Under the pieces are notes generated by a model that saw nothing but the letters and a program-made list of their open reading frames with translations, searched no databases and had not been told where the DNA came from. From positions 229,434,148 through 229,498,147 of the forward strand of contig CM071568.1 in NCBI GenBank assembly GCA_036426205.1: DNA of 64,000 bases. The letters run 5' to 3'. The stretch comes from Ascaphus truei. Lineage: Eukaryota > Chordata > Amphibia > Anura > Ascaphidae. The position numbers were made by a program, and so were the translations under genes. Numbering within the stretch: position 1 is the first letter of the stretch; every line of letters begins with the position of its first letter. Shown piece after piece: positions 48,181 to 58,159 of the stretch.

Positions 48181-48225
<45 letters not shown>
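48179..48225. repeat. (CA)n microsatellite
   Basis: About 23 uninterrupted CA units immediately after the minisatellite. Confidence 0.98.
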
Positions 48226-48229
<4 letters not shown>

Positions 48230-50265
48230 AGCCTTGCCTTGGAAAATCTGGGTCAATTTCCCAGTAATGCTGCAACATTTCTGTGACATTTCTGCAGACA
48301 GACTAATGGACCATCGGATTAACTCAGTCCCATTCAAACTGATCATATATATACTGTATATAGCCAATAAAGAATATCACTTGTGAGCACATTCACATGT
48401 CTGAGGCAGGTCTACAACTCTGCCTTTCAACCACTATCAACTAGCATACAGTGCTTCCACTGCACCAATAGATTCTGGGAAAAGACATGCAAATGAGCAC
48501 ACAATGTGCCACTTTTTGCCTGAAATCCATTTTACATGGAACCCATATAAGCAAATCCATTTTACATGGAACCCAAATATATATATATATATATTACAAC
48601 ACAAAAAAGACAGAAAATCCCCAAACAAGCACTCTGATCCATGATCCAGAATTGAAAAATTAATTTACAAAAAGTTTATTAATCATGGAATAACAACAAA
48701 AACAAACAAAGAAAAAACATAGATAACAGACAAAATAAAAGCAAACGGGGATCAATCAGTCTAAAAGCTGAACACTATAACCCTTGTCAAAATAGTGGAT
48801 GGACAGAGCATAAACCAGTGGCACAAATACTGAGGGGAAAAGGGGGAAACCCCTAAAGACCCACAGTAGGATCACTGATGATCCCAACTAGAGTAAAAAA
48901 CAAAACACTGGAGAGATGGATAATACAGGGATAATGCTCAAAGATGAGTCAAATGTGCTGAGTAATGTATATAGTGCAAAACCATGCGCACATCCCTGAT
49001 GCTCATAACCTAAACACGAATGACAAAATGTGTTAAGTACAGTAAAACCACTAAGACAGATAGCCTGCACATGAATGTAAATAAGCACAATAGAATAAGG
49101 TGCCTCCTATTCCTTCCTGCAGGGAAGCTTTATATTTTTGCTCACATCTTTAGACGCACTGTGATAGCTGATGTGTTTTGTGTTTGCCAACATTTTGAAA
49201 ACAAATGCTATTGTTCCAGCAAATCTTCCCTCTGTGTTTGCTAAATTGATGTGTTTTTAATGTTTGTCTCAGTGTCCTGCGAATCCTGCTTAAAGCAGCT
49301 ATTTTGCAGACCTCCAGGCCAAGCCTCTCTACAAGTCTCTGAAACCTATCTTTCCCACAGATAATACCTATAATCATTACAATAGCTGAGAATTTATCGG
49401 AAACTGGATAAAACCTTGTGCCCCAAACATAAAGTATTAGAATTGAAATTGGATATACTCTAAATCACATATTATGATAGAGATACTTTCACAATATTGA
49501 AAAACGTTCCATCAAGTATTTTAAAAGATGGGAAAATCACATAGAAACACTTCCCATACAACAAATGGATTTATGAAACAACGTTTCTATTGGAACGTCA
49601 TAGATCTCACTCCCAAAAATAAAATTAACATTTTGTTTTTATGATTTTGTTTTTTTGTTTTGTTATGTACTTGAAGTTTTCCAATATCGGATATGTACAA
49701 TAATCAAAGCATAAAATATATACAAGTAATGTATTTTGCATTGAAACCCTTATCATGAGTATTGTTTTGTTAATGGAAAACTGTAACATTATAATAAAAA
49801 GATGAAGACATTCTTTTTCAAAGACCAAATGCCAGAGGCTACTGAACCTATGGGCTCTTTATAAGTAGGGCCTTAATACCCACTTATTCAAACCTCATTA
49901 AAAAACTTGAATGCTGGTAGCAACACATTTCAGTGCATATTGCTGTTTCTTATAAATTTGGTGCAATAATTACTATGCCTGGGGCAATTGTTCATTCAGC
50001 CTTTTCTTCTGAGCAGCCTTGATTCTATTTCCTAAAACATGTAAAATCATCCCAGTCAATAGCTCATTCAGAGGTACTTTAATTCAAGGACAGATGAAAT
50101 GATGCCTATGAAGAAATGTATTGTATAGAAATATTTCAAAGAAAGTTAAACCATCTGTAAAATGCAAAAAGGAAATGAACCAATATGTGCTTGTGTGAGA
50201 TAATAGCACAAATTCATCAGTGAAACTAAAAAAAGTAGCTCTAAAGAATCTGGGGCTGTGTGCTC
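48226..50265. other. no recognised gene
   Basis: About 2 kb of AT-rich sequence. 'aatccattttacatggaacc' occurs twice (about 48,525 and 48,555) as a short tandem duplication. No coding or repeat-end signals elsewhere. Confidence 0.45.
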
Positions 50266-50269
50266 ATCC

Positions 50270-50303
50270 TTTGAGAAAGTCAGTGTGTCTGACGGAACGC
50301 GTC
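50270..50303 (+). ncRNA. hammerhead-ribozyme-like motif H
   Basis: TTTGAGAAA, a perfect stem GTCAG/CTGAC, GGAAC (A to G change), then GCGTC. The ~300 bp downstream is GC-richer and probably belongs to the same repeat. Confidence 0.4.
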
Positions 50304-50589
50304 AGGAAGTAGCGCCGACATTACGTCATCAATAAGGGACGGAAGCAGTGGCAAGCTTCCAGCCCTGCTGCACACAGCCCCATATTTGGCGCGGTTGCTA
50401 GCCGGTCTGGTGTGGAGAGACTGACTACTCAGGACTCCTGATACCACGAGTTTCAACACCATCCATGAGGTCTGAGACTTTGGGACACGAGCGGGCGGCG
50501 TCTGATACATCTTATGCTGCAGGAGATCTTGCCGTGCTGATCCCGTGGTGGTGATATTCAATACTTACATGCTTGTTTATCTTTTTTGT

Positions 50590-50899
50590 TTGTGAGTGAG
50601 CTTGTTTCCCTCTCACCATTTTTATTAAATTATTTGTACGTTTTAACGCTATGGGTTGTGCGCTTTCTTCTCTTGTGTATTAGATTTTTGTGGAACTGGT
50701 TCTTCTGCTGAAAGCTGCCCCACACCCATTCAAGCGACAACATTTGACTGGACAATCTGATGAGTGGATTAGTATCACCTTTTTATTTTATATTTTATTG
50801 CTTTACCTGTTCTATTTTACATTGATATTATTTATATTATTATTTGTTTTTATTATGCATTTATTACTTATCACCTGGCACTACTAGTCTTTTGGTGTA

Positions 50900-50932
<33 letters not shown>

Positions 50933-50935
50933 AAA
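50590..50935. repeat. AT-rich stretch with (TA)n
   Basis: T-rich sequence ending in a (TA)n run at about 50,900-50,932. No gene. Confidence 0.7.
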
Positions 50936-50987
50936 TGAATAGACGATACCGTTCTGTGGCTAACGAAAACGAAATGCTTTTATTTGT

Positions 50988-51020
50988 GATAGCTTTCGAG
51001 ATACATTGATCTCTTCTTCT
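50988..51020 (-). ncRNA. hammerhead-ribozyme-like motif I
   Basis: On the minus strand: AGAAGAA, a perfect stem GAGAT/ATCTC, GAAAG, then CTATC. Confidence 0.35.
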
Positions 51021-51142
51021 GGCGATGCTAGTGCATCTTGGAATGTGACTATATATATCCAGCAGGGCAGCAGAACAGCAAAGAGAGACAGCACTCAGAG
51101 GTAAGTCAGCAAAATAATGTATTGAAACAGACACAAAAATCT

Positions 51143-51175
51143 GACGTTTCGATCCCCAGAGGGATCTTCTTCCTG
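51143..51175 (-). ncRNA. hammerhead-ribozyme-like motif J
   Basis: On the minus strand: GGAAGAA, stem GATCCC/GGGGATC, CGAAAC, then GTC. It belongs to the same repeat family as G1/G2: 'agcagggcagcagaacagca' at about 51,061 recurs in reverse near 38,490. Confidence 0.5.
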
Positions 51176-51462
51176 TGGGCACACCCCCATATATATATAA
51201 AACAAACAGATGTATACAGTAGTAGCGCCAAAAACACAAATATGAAAATTATTAAAGTGAACTAATATTAGAGTGATCAAACCATGGTTCAATCAATAAT
51301 ATTAAATTAATGTGACAAATAAACAATGAATAAAGAATGAATATAAGAACCAGTCCTTAAATATAGTCCATCCAATGATAAGTATTATATTCCAGTAAGG
51401 GGGGTATATATTGCAGCTCTCTGGAGGATCTACCAAATCCAATCAGAACCGAGGCGAAGACA

Positions 51463-51548
51463 AGAAGAGAGAGAGAGAGAGAGCGCACGCCCCATAGCAT
51501 AATAAAGTAAATTTAATAATGGGAAAGGAACAGGGGGGGGGGGGGGGA
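51463..51548. repeat. (GA)n and poly-G tracts
   Basis: 'agagagagagagagagag' at about 51,467 and a run of about 15 G at about 51,533-51,547. Confidence 0.95.
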
Positions 51549-51839
51549 GGGAAAGAATATCACTCAGAAGGGTAATATTGAAATAGCCAATTGTGAATCA
51601 AATATCACCACTAGTCTGATATCTCCACGAAACCTCCGCTGTTAGAGTCTCACTTCGTGGGTTCAAAGAACCACCACGGTCCGCTGGAGGGCTGGGAGCA
51701 CCTGGAAATCCACAAGACGTCTGTCTGGAGCCTCAATAAAGCTTTCAATGTAATGCAGGCACAGATCTGCTCCGCGGGTGATCCGGCTTGATCACGCGCT
51801 GCGTGATGACGTAGTGTCGCTTGCATGATGACGCTCCAT

Positions 51840-51874
51840 GACGCGTTTTGTCGCGCACGGGCGACTTTCTCAGG
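51840..51874 (-). ncRNA. hammerhead-ribozyme-like motif K
   Basis: On the minus strand: CCTGAGAAA, a perfect stem GTCGC/GCGAC, AAAAC, then GCGTC. The preceding 250 bp on the plus strand is a GC-richer unit with a 'cacgcgctgcgtg' palindrome. Confidence 0.45.
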
Positions 51875-52189
51875 GGGATTATGGTAAAAAGTCTATTGGC
51901 TGCTTATTTAAGCCACACAAGAGTCCCAACATCTCGCCCAGTTTTTTCTGTGATTGGTTGAGCAATTTTTTTTAGACTGGTCCACAGACCAATACGTATA
52001 TCTAAAAGCAACTATCTAAAGACATACATACTCCACATGTATCAATTAGAAAAAAGCGAGCTACACTTTAGCAAAGTTTTTTAATTGGATTTCTATGGGT
52101 TTTATACTATGGATTGGTAATTGGCCACACAGACTCTTTCATTTATATATTTCACTATGAAATTTGTCATAGATACCTCACAGTTAAAT

Positions 52190-52985
52190 GTTGTAAAATT
52201 GGATCAAACGAATACAACAGATTGTGCTCAAAATTTCCACAAAAATTCACCTTTCCAATCTGACATGAAATCCCCAAATTTCAGAACTTTTGAGTGAGTT
52301 ATTAGCAACTGAAAACATGGGGTTATAATGGCAGTCACGTTCAAACCTGAACTATGGCTGCACATCCATAATATGCCCTCACTTTGTGTGCGAATATATA
52401 ATATCCCCTCACTCCCACAGTATGTGTGTACATGTTTTGGAAGCGTGAAGGTGCATCCATAGTTAAGGTTTGATTGAGACTTCCATTATAAAACCCCTTT
52501 CTCCATTGCTCATGACTCTCTCACAAATTAAAAAATCAGTCTGAAAGTTTGGATTGGTAAGGTGAATGTTTGTGAAAAGTTTTAGCACAAACCGTTCAGT
52601 TGTTTTAGAGTTACCGGGGAGACAAAATCAGGTGTGTTAAAACTTTGTAGCCTGTAATTTTCAGCCCCTGTAATTCAAAGAGCAAAGAATGGATTTGTGT
52701 GAAATTTGGCATTAACTTGGTGGCTTAGGGGTAGAAGTGCCTTCGAGTGGTTGGTTTTTAAAAAGATAATATGTTTTCGAGAAATGTAAGGTTAAAAGAT
52801 AATAAAATGTCCAGGGCCACACCATCAACTCCAGACGTGTGGGGGAATCTGAAGCCTTCACACTCACATCTCTCTCTTCACCCGGCGGGTTTCGACTACA
52901 AATCCCCCCCAGACCTGATGTTCGATGAATCCGTCTACACTGCACATCCTCTGCTCCTCGCTCACAGGGTCTCCTCTGTGCCTCA
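52190..52985. repeat. unnamed dispersed repeat, copy 2, with an inverted first half
   Basis: 52,452-52,985 parallels 47,231-47,735. In addition 52,190-52,370 is an inverted copy of 52,450-52,620 ('ccaatctgac' against 'ggattggtaa' segments and 'aacctgaactatgg' against 'ccatagttaaggtt'). Confidence 0.75.
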
Positions 52986-52991
52986 GCGAGG

Positions 52992-53277
52992 AGCAGTTAC
53001 CAAGGTAATATAGATATGAGGACAGTTACTGAGGTAAAATAGATATGGGGGAAAGTTACTGAGGTAAATAGATATGAGGGGCAGTTAATGACGTAAAATA
53101 GATATGAGCGACAGTTACTGAGGCAAAAAGATATTAAGGGCAATTACTGAGATAAATTAGATATTAATGGTAATGACTGGAAACAGATATGAGATGCAGT
53201 TACTGAGGTAAAATTGATCTGAGGGGTAGTTAGTTAGGTAAAATAAATAAAAGTGGCTGTTACTGAGGTAAAATAGC
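52992..53277. repeat. minisatellite (cagttactgaggtaaaatagatatgag)n
   Basis: About ten degenerate copies of a 27-30-bp unit built on 'gttactgaggtaaaatagat'. It directly follows the dispersed repeat at the point where copy 1 carries a different minisatellite. Confidence 0.92.
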
Positions 53278-53737
53278 ACACAGACCAGCTTATAACTCTC
53301 CTGCAGTTATGGAAACGAAATGTATAAAAACAACTTCATATTCTTTTGTCGCTGTTACGAGCCCCACAGGGTCTCCTCACTGTTGGGAGCCAATTGTCTG
53401 ATGTTTATATATAGGTTTATCTTCCAGCAACTGCTTCAAAAACCCCAGAATATAAAAATGAGACAGTTTACCCTAAGCCCCCACCCTAAAATCCCCTGCC
53501 CCAACCACTAAAACCTTTAAACTAACCCCATACCATAGCAACTAAACAATGTACATTCTCCTAGAAGCAGCTGTCAGCAGAGGTTCCAGTGGCTGATCGG
53601 CTGTGGTGTAGGGTCCCCCTGTGTCTGAATCCCAGCTGTCATTTGGTCAGGGTGAAATAGCCGCATTTTGTATAATGAGGGAGTGAGGGAATACAGTATA
53701 GCGTGTATGTGTGTATATTACTGTATATATACATATT
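53278..53737. other. no recognised feature
   Basis: Mixed sequence; the word 'agggtctcctc' reappears at about 53,369, possibly the end of the dispersed repeat. Confidence 0.4.
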
Positions 53738-53749
53738 AACACTCTAGAG

Positions 53750-54024
53750 CAGGGGTGCACAGACTTTTTGCCCTGCGCCCCCCTGCCTGCTCTCTCCCAC
53801 TGCTTGCACCCCCCTTACCTTGTATCAAGCATCAAATGACATTGGGGGGTCATGTGATATCACGTGACCCCGCAGCATCTTTGGACACCAAGTTGCCATA
53901 GTGTTGCGTCGCCCGAAGCGTCTGAATCAAGGTAATTAAATGCCTTGGGGAAGAGTGCAGGACCTCTGTAACCACCGTGCCCTCCCAAAAAAAATCTTGC
54001 CTCCCCCCAGTTTCCGCACCCCTG
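53750..54024. mobile_element. hAT MITE in the left fold-back arm
   Basis: Ends 'caggggtgcac' and 'gcacccctg'. An 8-bp duplication with one mismatch flanks it (ctctagag at 53,742-53,749; ctctaggg at 54,025-54,032). The other arm keeps the unoccupied site 'gccctagagtgtg' at about 57,158-57,170. Confidence 0.88.
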
Positions 54025-54282
54025 CTCTAGGGCATATGAATATAAGACAATTGAATGACACAATAATGCATGTAAATTGCTAGCAATGACACTCAAATGT
54101 TAAAAGTCCAAAAAAAGTATAAAATACCAAAAAATATTATAGATACAGTCATCATACAATGAATGGATGAAATGCAATCCAGATATATTTTACAAGTGGA
54201 GAATTAGACCTTTTAGCGATCTTCCACTTGCTGACAATAGAGAGATTCAGGCTTGTATAGTCTGATACATGTGGCTCCCAGC

Positions 54283-54692
54283 TAGAGATGGGTGAATTTT
54301 TGGGGGCGGATTTGGATCCGCAGTGGATCGTCTGGTTCCTTTGGTCCATGGATTTCAGCGGATCAATCTGAAAAAGAGCGATTCGCGTTTTGTGGATTTT
54401 GTATTATTGTTACCAATACACTGCGTGGATTCCGCAACCTGTGGATGGATTTGGAGAATCCAATCTGCGAATTCAGCAATCCGTTGGCAGATTGTCCAGA
54501 ATCTGCCAACGGATTGCTGAATCCGCGGAAAGGATTATACAAATCCGTCCATGGGTTGTTGCCAACGGCGTTTTTTGATTAATCCGCACGGATTTAAACT
54601 ACCCAAATCCATTTGCGGATTTTACAACCCGAAACAGATTTTGGGGGTTACATCAACGAAAATCCAGGAAACGGATTTGTGTGAATTAGAAA
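54283..54692. mobile_element. hAT-like GGATT/AATCC element in the left arm
   Basis: Begins 'tagagatgggtgaatttt' and has a ladder of 'ggatt'/'aatcc' words like 5,200-5,614, with a similar length (~410 bp). It is bounded by a ~45-bp direct duplication of arm sequence (54,237-54,283 and 54,693-54,738), longer than the 8 bp expected, so the right junction may have been rearranged. Confidence 0.6.
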
Positions 54693-55116
54693 ATAGAGAG
54701 TTGCTACTTGTGCAGTCTGATACATGTGACTCACAGCTGGAAGTGTGTTAAATCATAACTTGGAAAACGGCAGCAGTGCTGAGAGTGAGACGTTCCTTAG
54801 TTTCTCTCAATCAGAACACAGACATTTCTTCAGCAGTGATGTAATAATGGAAGACTTCAGGGCTCATAGAAACCAGAGCGCGAAAGTGGATGGCAGATAT
54901 TTAGTCATCCTCGCTTCAATGTGGTCTATTAGTTACCCCTTCTGTGTGTCTTCCAATTTCACTGGTATGATGCAATCTGATATGGTAACAAACAGCTATA
55001 GGAGTTCCAGGCTGCTACACAATTGCATTTGTCAGAACTCCAATCTGTATAAGACAGAGAGTGAGACAAATCACAGTCTAACACACTCAGTATTGCAACA
55101 TCTGTGATGCCGTTCC

Positions 55117-55153
55117 AATGCGTTTCATCACACTATCAGGTGATTTCATCAGG
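55117..55153 (-). ncRNA. hammerhead-ribozyme-like motif L (best core)
   Basis: On the minus strand: an exact CTGATGA core, then A, stem ATCAC/GTGTGAT with one bulge, GAAAC, then GCATT. It sits in the loop of the fold-back. Confidence 0.5.
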
Positions 55154-55636
55154 GTCTGTTGGGTATTGAGGTTAGTCCATTTTAATAGGGTTCAAAAAGT
55201 GTTTACATCTGGATAATGTCGGTGGAGTAGACTGTAGTAGCTGTTTGTTACAGTACCATATCAGATTGCATCATACAAGTGAAATTGAAAGACACACAGA
55301 AGGGGTAACTAATAGACCACATTGAAGCGAGGATGACTATATATCTGCCATCCACTTTCGCGCTCTGGTTTCTATGAGCCCTGAAGTCTTCCTTTATTAC
55401 ATCACTGCAGAAGAAATGTCTGTGTTCTGATTGGGAGAGACTAAGGAACATCTCACTCTCAGAACTGCTGCCATTTTCTAAGTGCTGCTTTAACACACTT
55501 CCAGCTGGGAGTCACATGTACAGTATCAGACTGCACATGCCTGCATCTCTCTATTTTTAGCAAGTGGAAGATCGCTAATACATCTAATTCTCCACTCGTG
55601 AAATATATCTGGACTGGATTTCATTCATTCAATTTA

Positions 55637-57029
55637 CAGTGGCGGCCGCCTTTATCCTAATGCGGCTGAATCGGCGCAAGTCTGATAACCGCGGGCAGAT
55701 GCAGTATTTTTTTTTTACGGAATATGTTCCGGTATGTTAGCGCTCGTAGGGGTCTATGCACTAAGCTGGGGAAAATCTCTCTGCATTTAAATGTCCCGAT
55801 CACGTGACCGCGGAATGTAAACAAAGTAGAGGGATACCGGCACCCCATAAAGGGGCCTGTATCTCGGGAAGCAGGGGGTCCCCGGACCTAAAACCAAAGC
55901 GGTTCAGCTCCAGAGACCCTCTGCACATCTACACTATGAGTAAAACACACATAAATAAACAGTCATTCCTTATCTTTGCGGCTATCTGCTATGGTAATGA
56001 AACAGCATTAATGTATTTTTAATAATAGTGTACGGGAGCAGGGGGTCCCCTGGTACCTGGGAAGCAGGGGGTCCCTGAGCCACAAATCAATGCGGTTCAG
56101 CTCAGGGGACCCCCTGCTCCCGCACAATATTATTAAAATACATTATATACCAAATACCATATACCATATACCATAGCGGATAGCCGCTAAGGCAATGAAG
56201 GGGTTAAGGCATAATAGCATGTTTATTGGGGACAATTGCCCTCAATAAACATTGCAATAAACAACATACACCCCCTGTGCCCCCAACAACCCCTATACCC
56301 CCATTACATATATCACATTTTTGGGATGCACAGCAATGATACTATAGGCCGGCGGTGGGCCTCGGGTGTTTCCCGCAGGCCTGCAGTACCAATTCAGTGC
56401 CCCCCCCCAAAAAATTACAACACATAAATACACCACCCTTAACACATACAGTATAGTAATGTGCAAAATTACTATTATCCACATATGGATAATAGTGAAT
56501 TTGCCCATTTAAAATACATAAAGAACAATAAATACAATAAATACATATAGCACTCACCCATGTCCGGCTGCCACGATGAAGGCTATCCTCATCTTCATCA
56601 CCGTTCATGCCCTCCTCCGATGCTGCAAAACATAAACAAGAATAAAAACAGCCAATGTATTGTCCCCTAACCCTTTAAACACCATAGCGGTTATTAACCG
56701 CTACAGTCATTAAGGGGTTAACCGCTAAGGTAATGAAGTGGGCTTTAAATGCATTTTTCCTGCCTCGGATGCATGCCGGGGGGCTCCAGTGCTGGTATAA
56801 ATGGTATCAGCTCCGGAGAGAGACCTCCGGCATCAATTCCAGGCAGGAAAAAGGCCTGATTTTTCTATGTGCCTTTCCGCCGCTTACTGCATGACCCCCG
56901 TATTATTGAATATACTGTATGCAACATAAATGCGGTATGAATGCGGTGAAGTGCGGTGAAGTGCGTGGCATTCGGAAAAAATCACCGAAAAAATTCGGAG
57001 ATGTTGGAGAATAAAAGGGGCCGCGGCTG
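55637..57029. mobile_element. TA-flanked MITE-like element, ggcggccgcc family, long copy
   Basis: 1,393 bp, with ends 'cagtggcggccgcctttatc' and (reverse complement) 'cagccgcggccccttttatt', between TA at 55,635-55,636 and 57,030-57,031. Inside are two ~60-bp direct copies of a snap-back unit ('gcagggggtcc' ... 'gaccccctgc', about 55,861-55,925 and 56,064-56,121) and repeated 'aaggggttaaccgctaaggt'-type words. No transposase frame is visible. It interrupts the right arm of the fold-back; the left arm gives the empty TA site near 54,152. Confidence 0.8.
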
Positions 57030-57172
57030 TATGGTGACTATATCTATCCTATATTTTGGTGTTTTTATACTTTTATGGGCTTTTACAATTTGAGTGTCAT
57101 TACTAGCAATTTACATGTATTATTTTGTCATTTAAATTGTCATATACAGTACATATGCCCTAGAGTGTGCGC

Positions 57173-57410
57173 TCTCTCCCTGTCTCTGTCCTCTTTTTGG
57201 ACTGGTTGTCTTTATAGAGAGCTGCCGGGAATATAGTCTCTACCTCTACTGTTATAATATTGTCTTTATTATTTATCATCTTAGCACCTTAAATGATACA
57301 CTTTCACTTTTAGTATCCATTTGTGTTTTACACCACACAATAGCACTCACTTTAGTAGAAGTATTTCAGCCTCAGTACACCCACTTATACCTTATCACTT
57401 GTCACTATCC
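57173..57410. other. no recognised feature
   Basis: Mixed sequence between the fold-back and the LTR. Confidence 0.4.
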
Positions 57411-58159
57411 TGAAGCCAGGGTCACGAATGGTGTATGAATGACTCCAGGTAGCTTAACTCGTGTCTCACCTCTTCCAAAGCACAAACAAGTCTGTTCTCT
57501 TCTCCTTGGTTTTATTGAGGGAAAACCAGGGAGATAGGTGCTTGTAGATGGTAGTGGGGGAGAGAGGGCTTCTCTGTCTGCGTGTGCAGTGTATCAATAA
57601 TGAGAACAGTGTAAAACAAAAAGGCCTTGCTGGGGTGATAGCAGGCAGTTACTCACTCAGCAGTCCAGGGTCAAAAGGAAATAGGAGTAAGGGTCACACT
57701 AGAAGGAAGTGGGACTATACTAACTGTCAGCCAAGGACAAGGGGGTAGGAATAGCCCCACTTCAGCTAGTGAGAATATGAGCGCAGGCAACCAACACAGC
57801 TGTGAAAACGACATGTTGCCAATAATGTTGCATTTACATACAAGCTTTGCTGCTGGGCAGGGGAAACTGAACAGGCAACTAAAGAAGGGAGAAATGATCC
57901 CATAACTAAAGGGGAAGACAGAGGAATATGGACTCTAGTTCCAGGACACTCCCGTCTGGTATCTGGAGATACCACTATTTAGGTATGTGTGGAGACATAT
58001 GTGGCAATACAACAAATAACATGCAAAACTCAGGTCCAGCACAACGGTGGGATACCTTCCGGTTACACCAGCTTGAAACTTGCCCATCTTCGGTAAGAGA
58101 GTGATCATGCACAGCTCTAGGTTAGCTTGATGCCACCACAATGTCTCTCAGAGTTCACA
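57411..58159 (-). mobile_element. 3' LTR of a BEL/Pao retrotransposon
   Basis: On the minus strand it runs from 'tgtgaactctgagagacatt' to '...cctggcttca' (TG...CA). It contains a polyadenylation signal in 'cctcaataaaaccaagg' (about 57,510-57,526), which would place R/U5 in its last ~100 bp. It directly follows the integrase end, whose stop codon (58,117-58,119) lies inside it. The 5' boundary is an estimate, since no clear polypurine tract precedes it. The 5' LTR lies beyond the window, so the target duplication cannot be checked. Confidence 0.65.

Larger units (their letters stand above)
53738..57172. repeat. fold-back unit invaded by three DNA elements
   Basis: After removal of the inserts, the left arm (53,738-53,749, 54,033-54,282, 54,693-55,010) and the right arm (55,238-55,634, 57,032-57,172) are inverted copies. 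'atgcatgtaaattgctagca' near 54,068 matches the complement near 57,100. 'gtggatggcagatatttagt' near 54,886 matches the complement near 55,340. The loop (55,011-55,237) holds hammerhead-like motif L. Confidence 0.88.

Noticed and set aside
47652..48367. Frames over 200 codons rich in Pro, His and Ser on the minus strand
   Set aside because: Produced by a 20-24-bp minisatellite; all three frames stay open for that reason.
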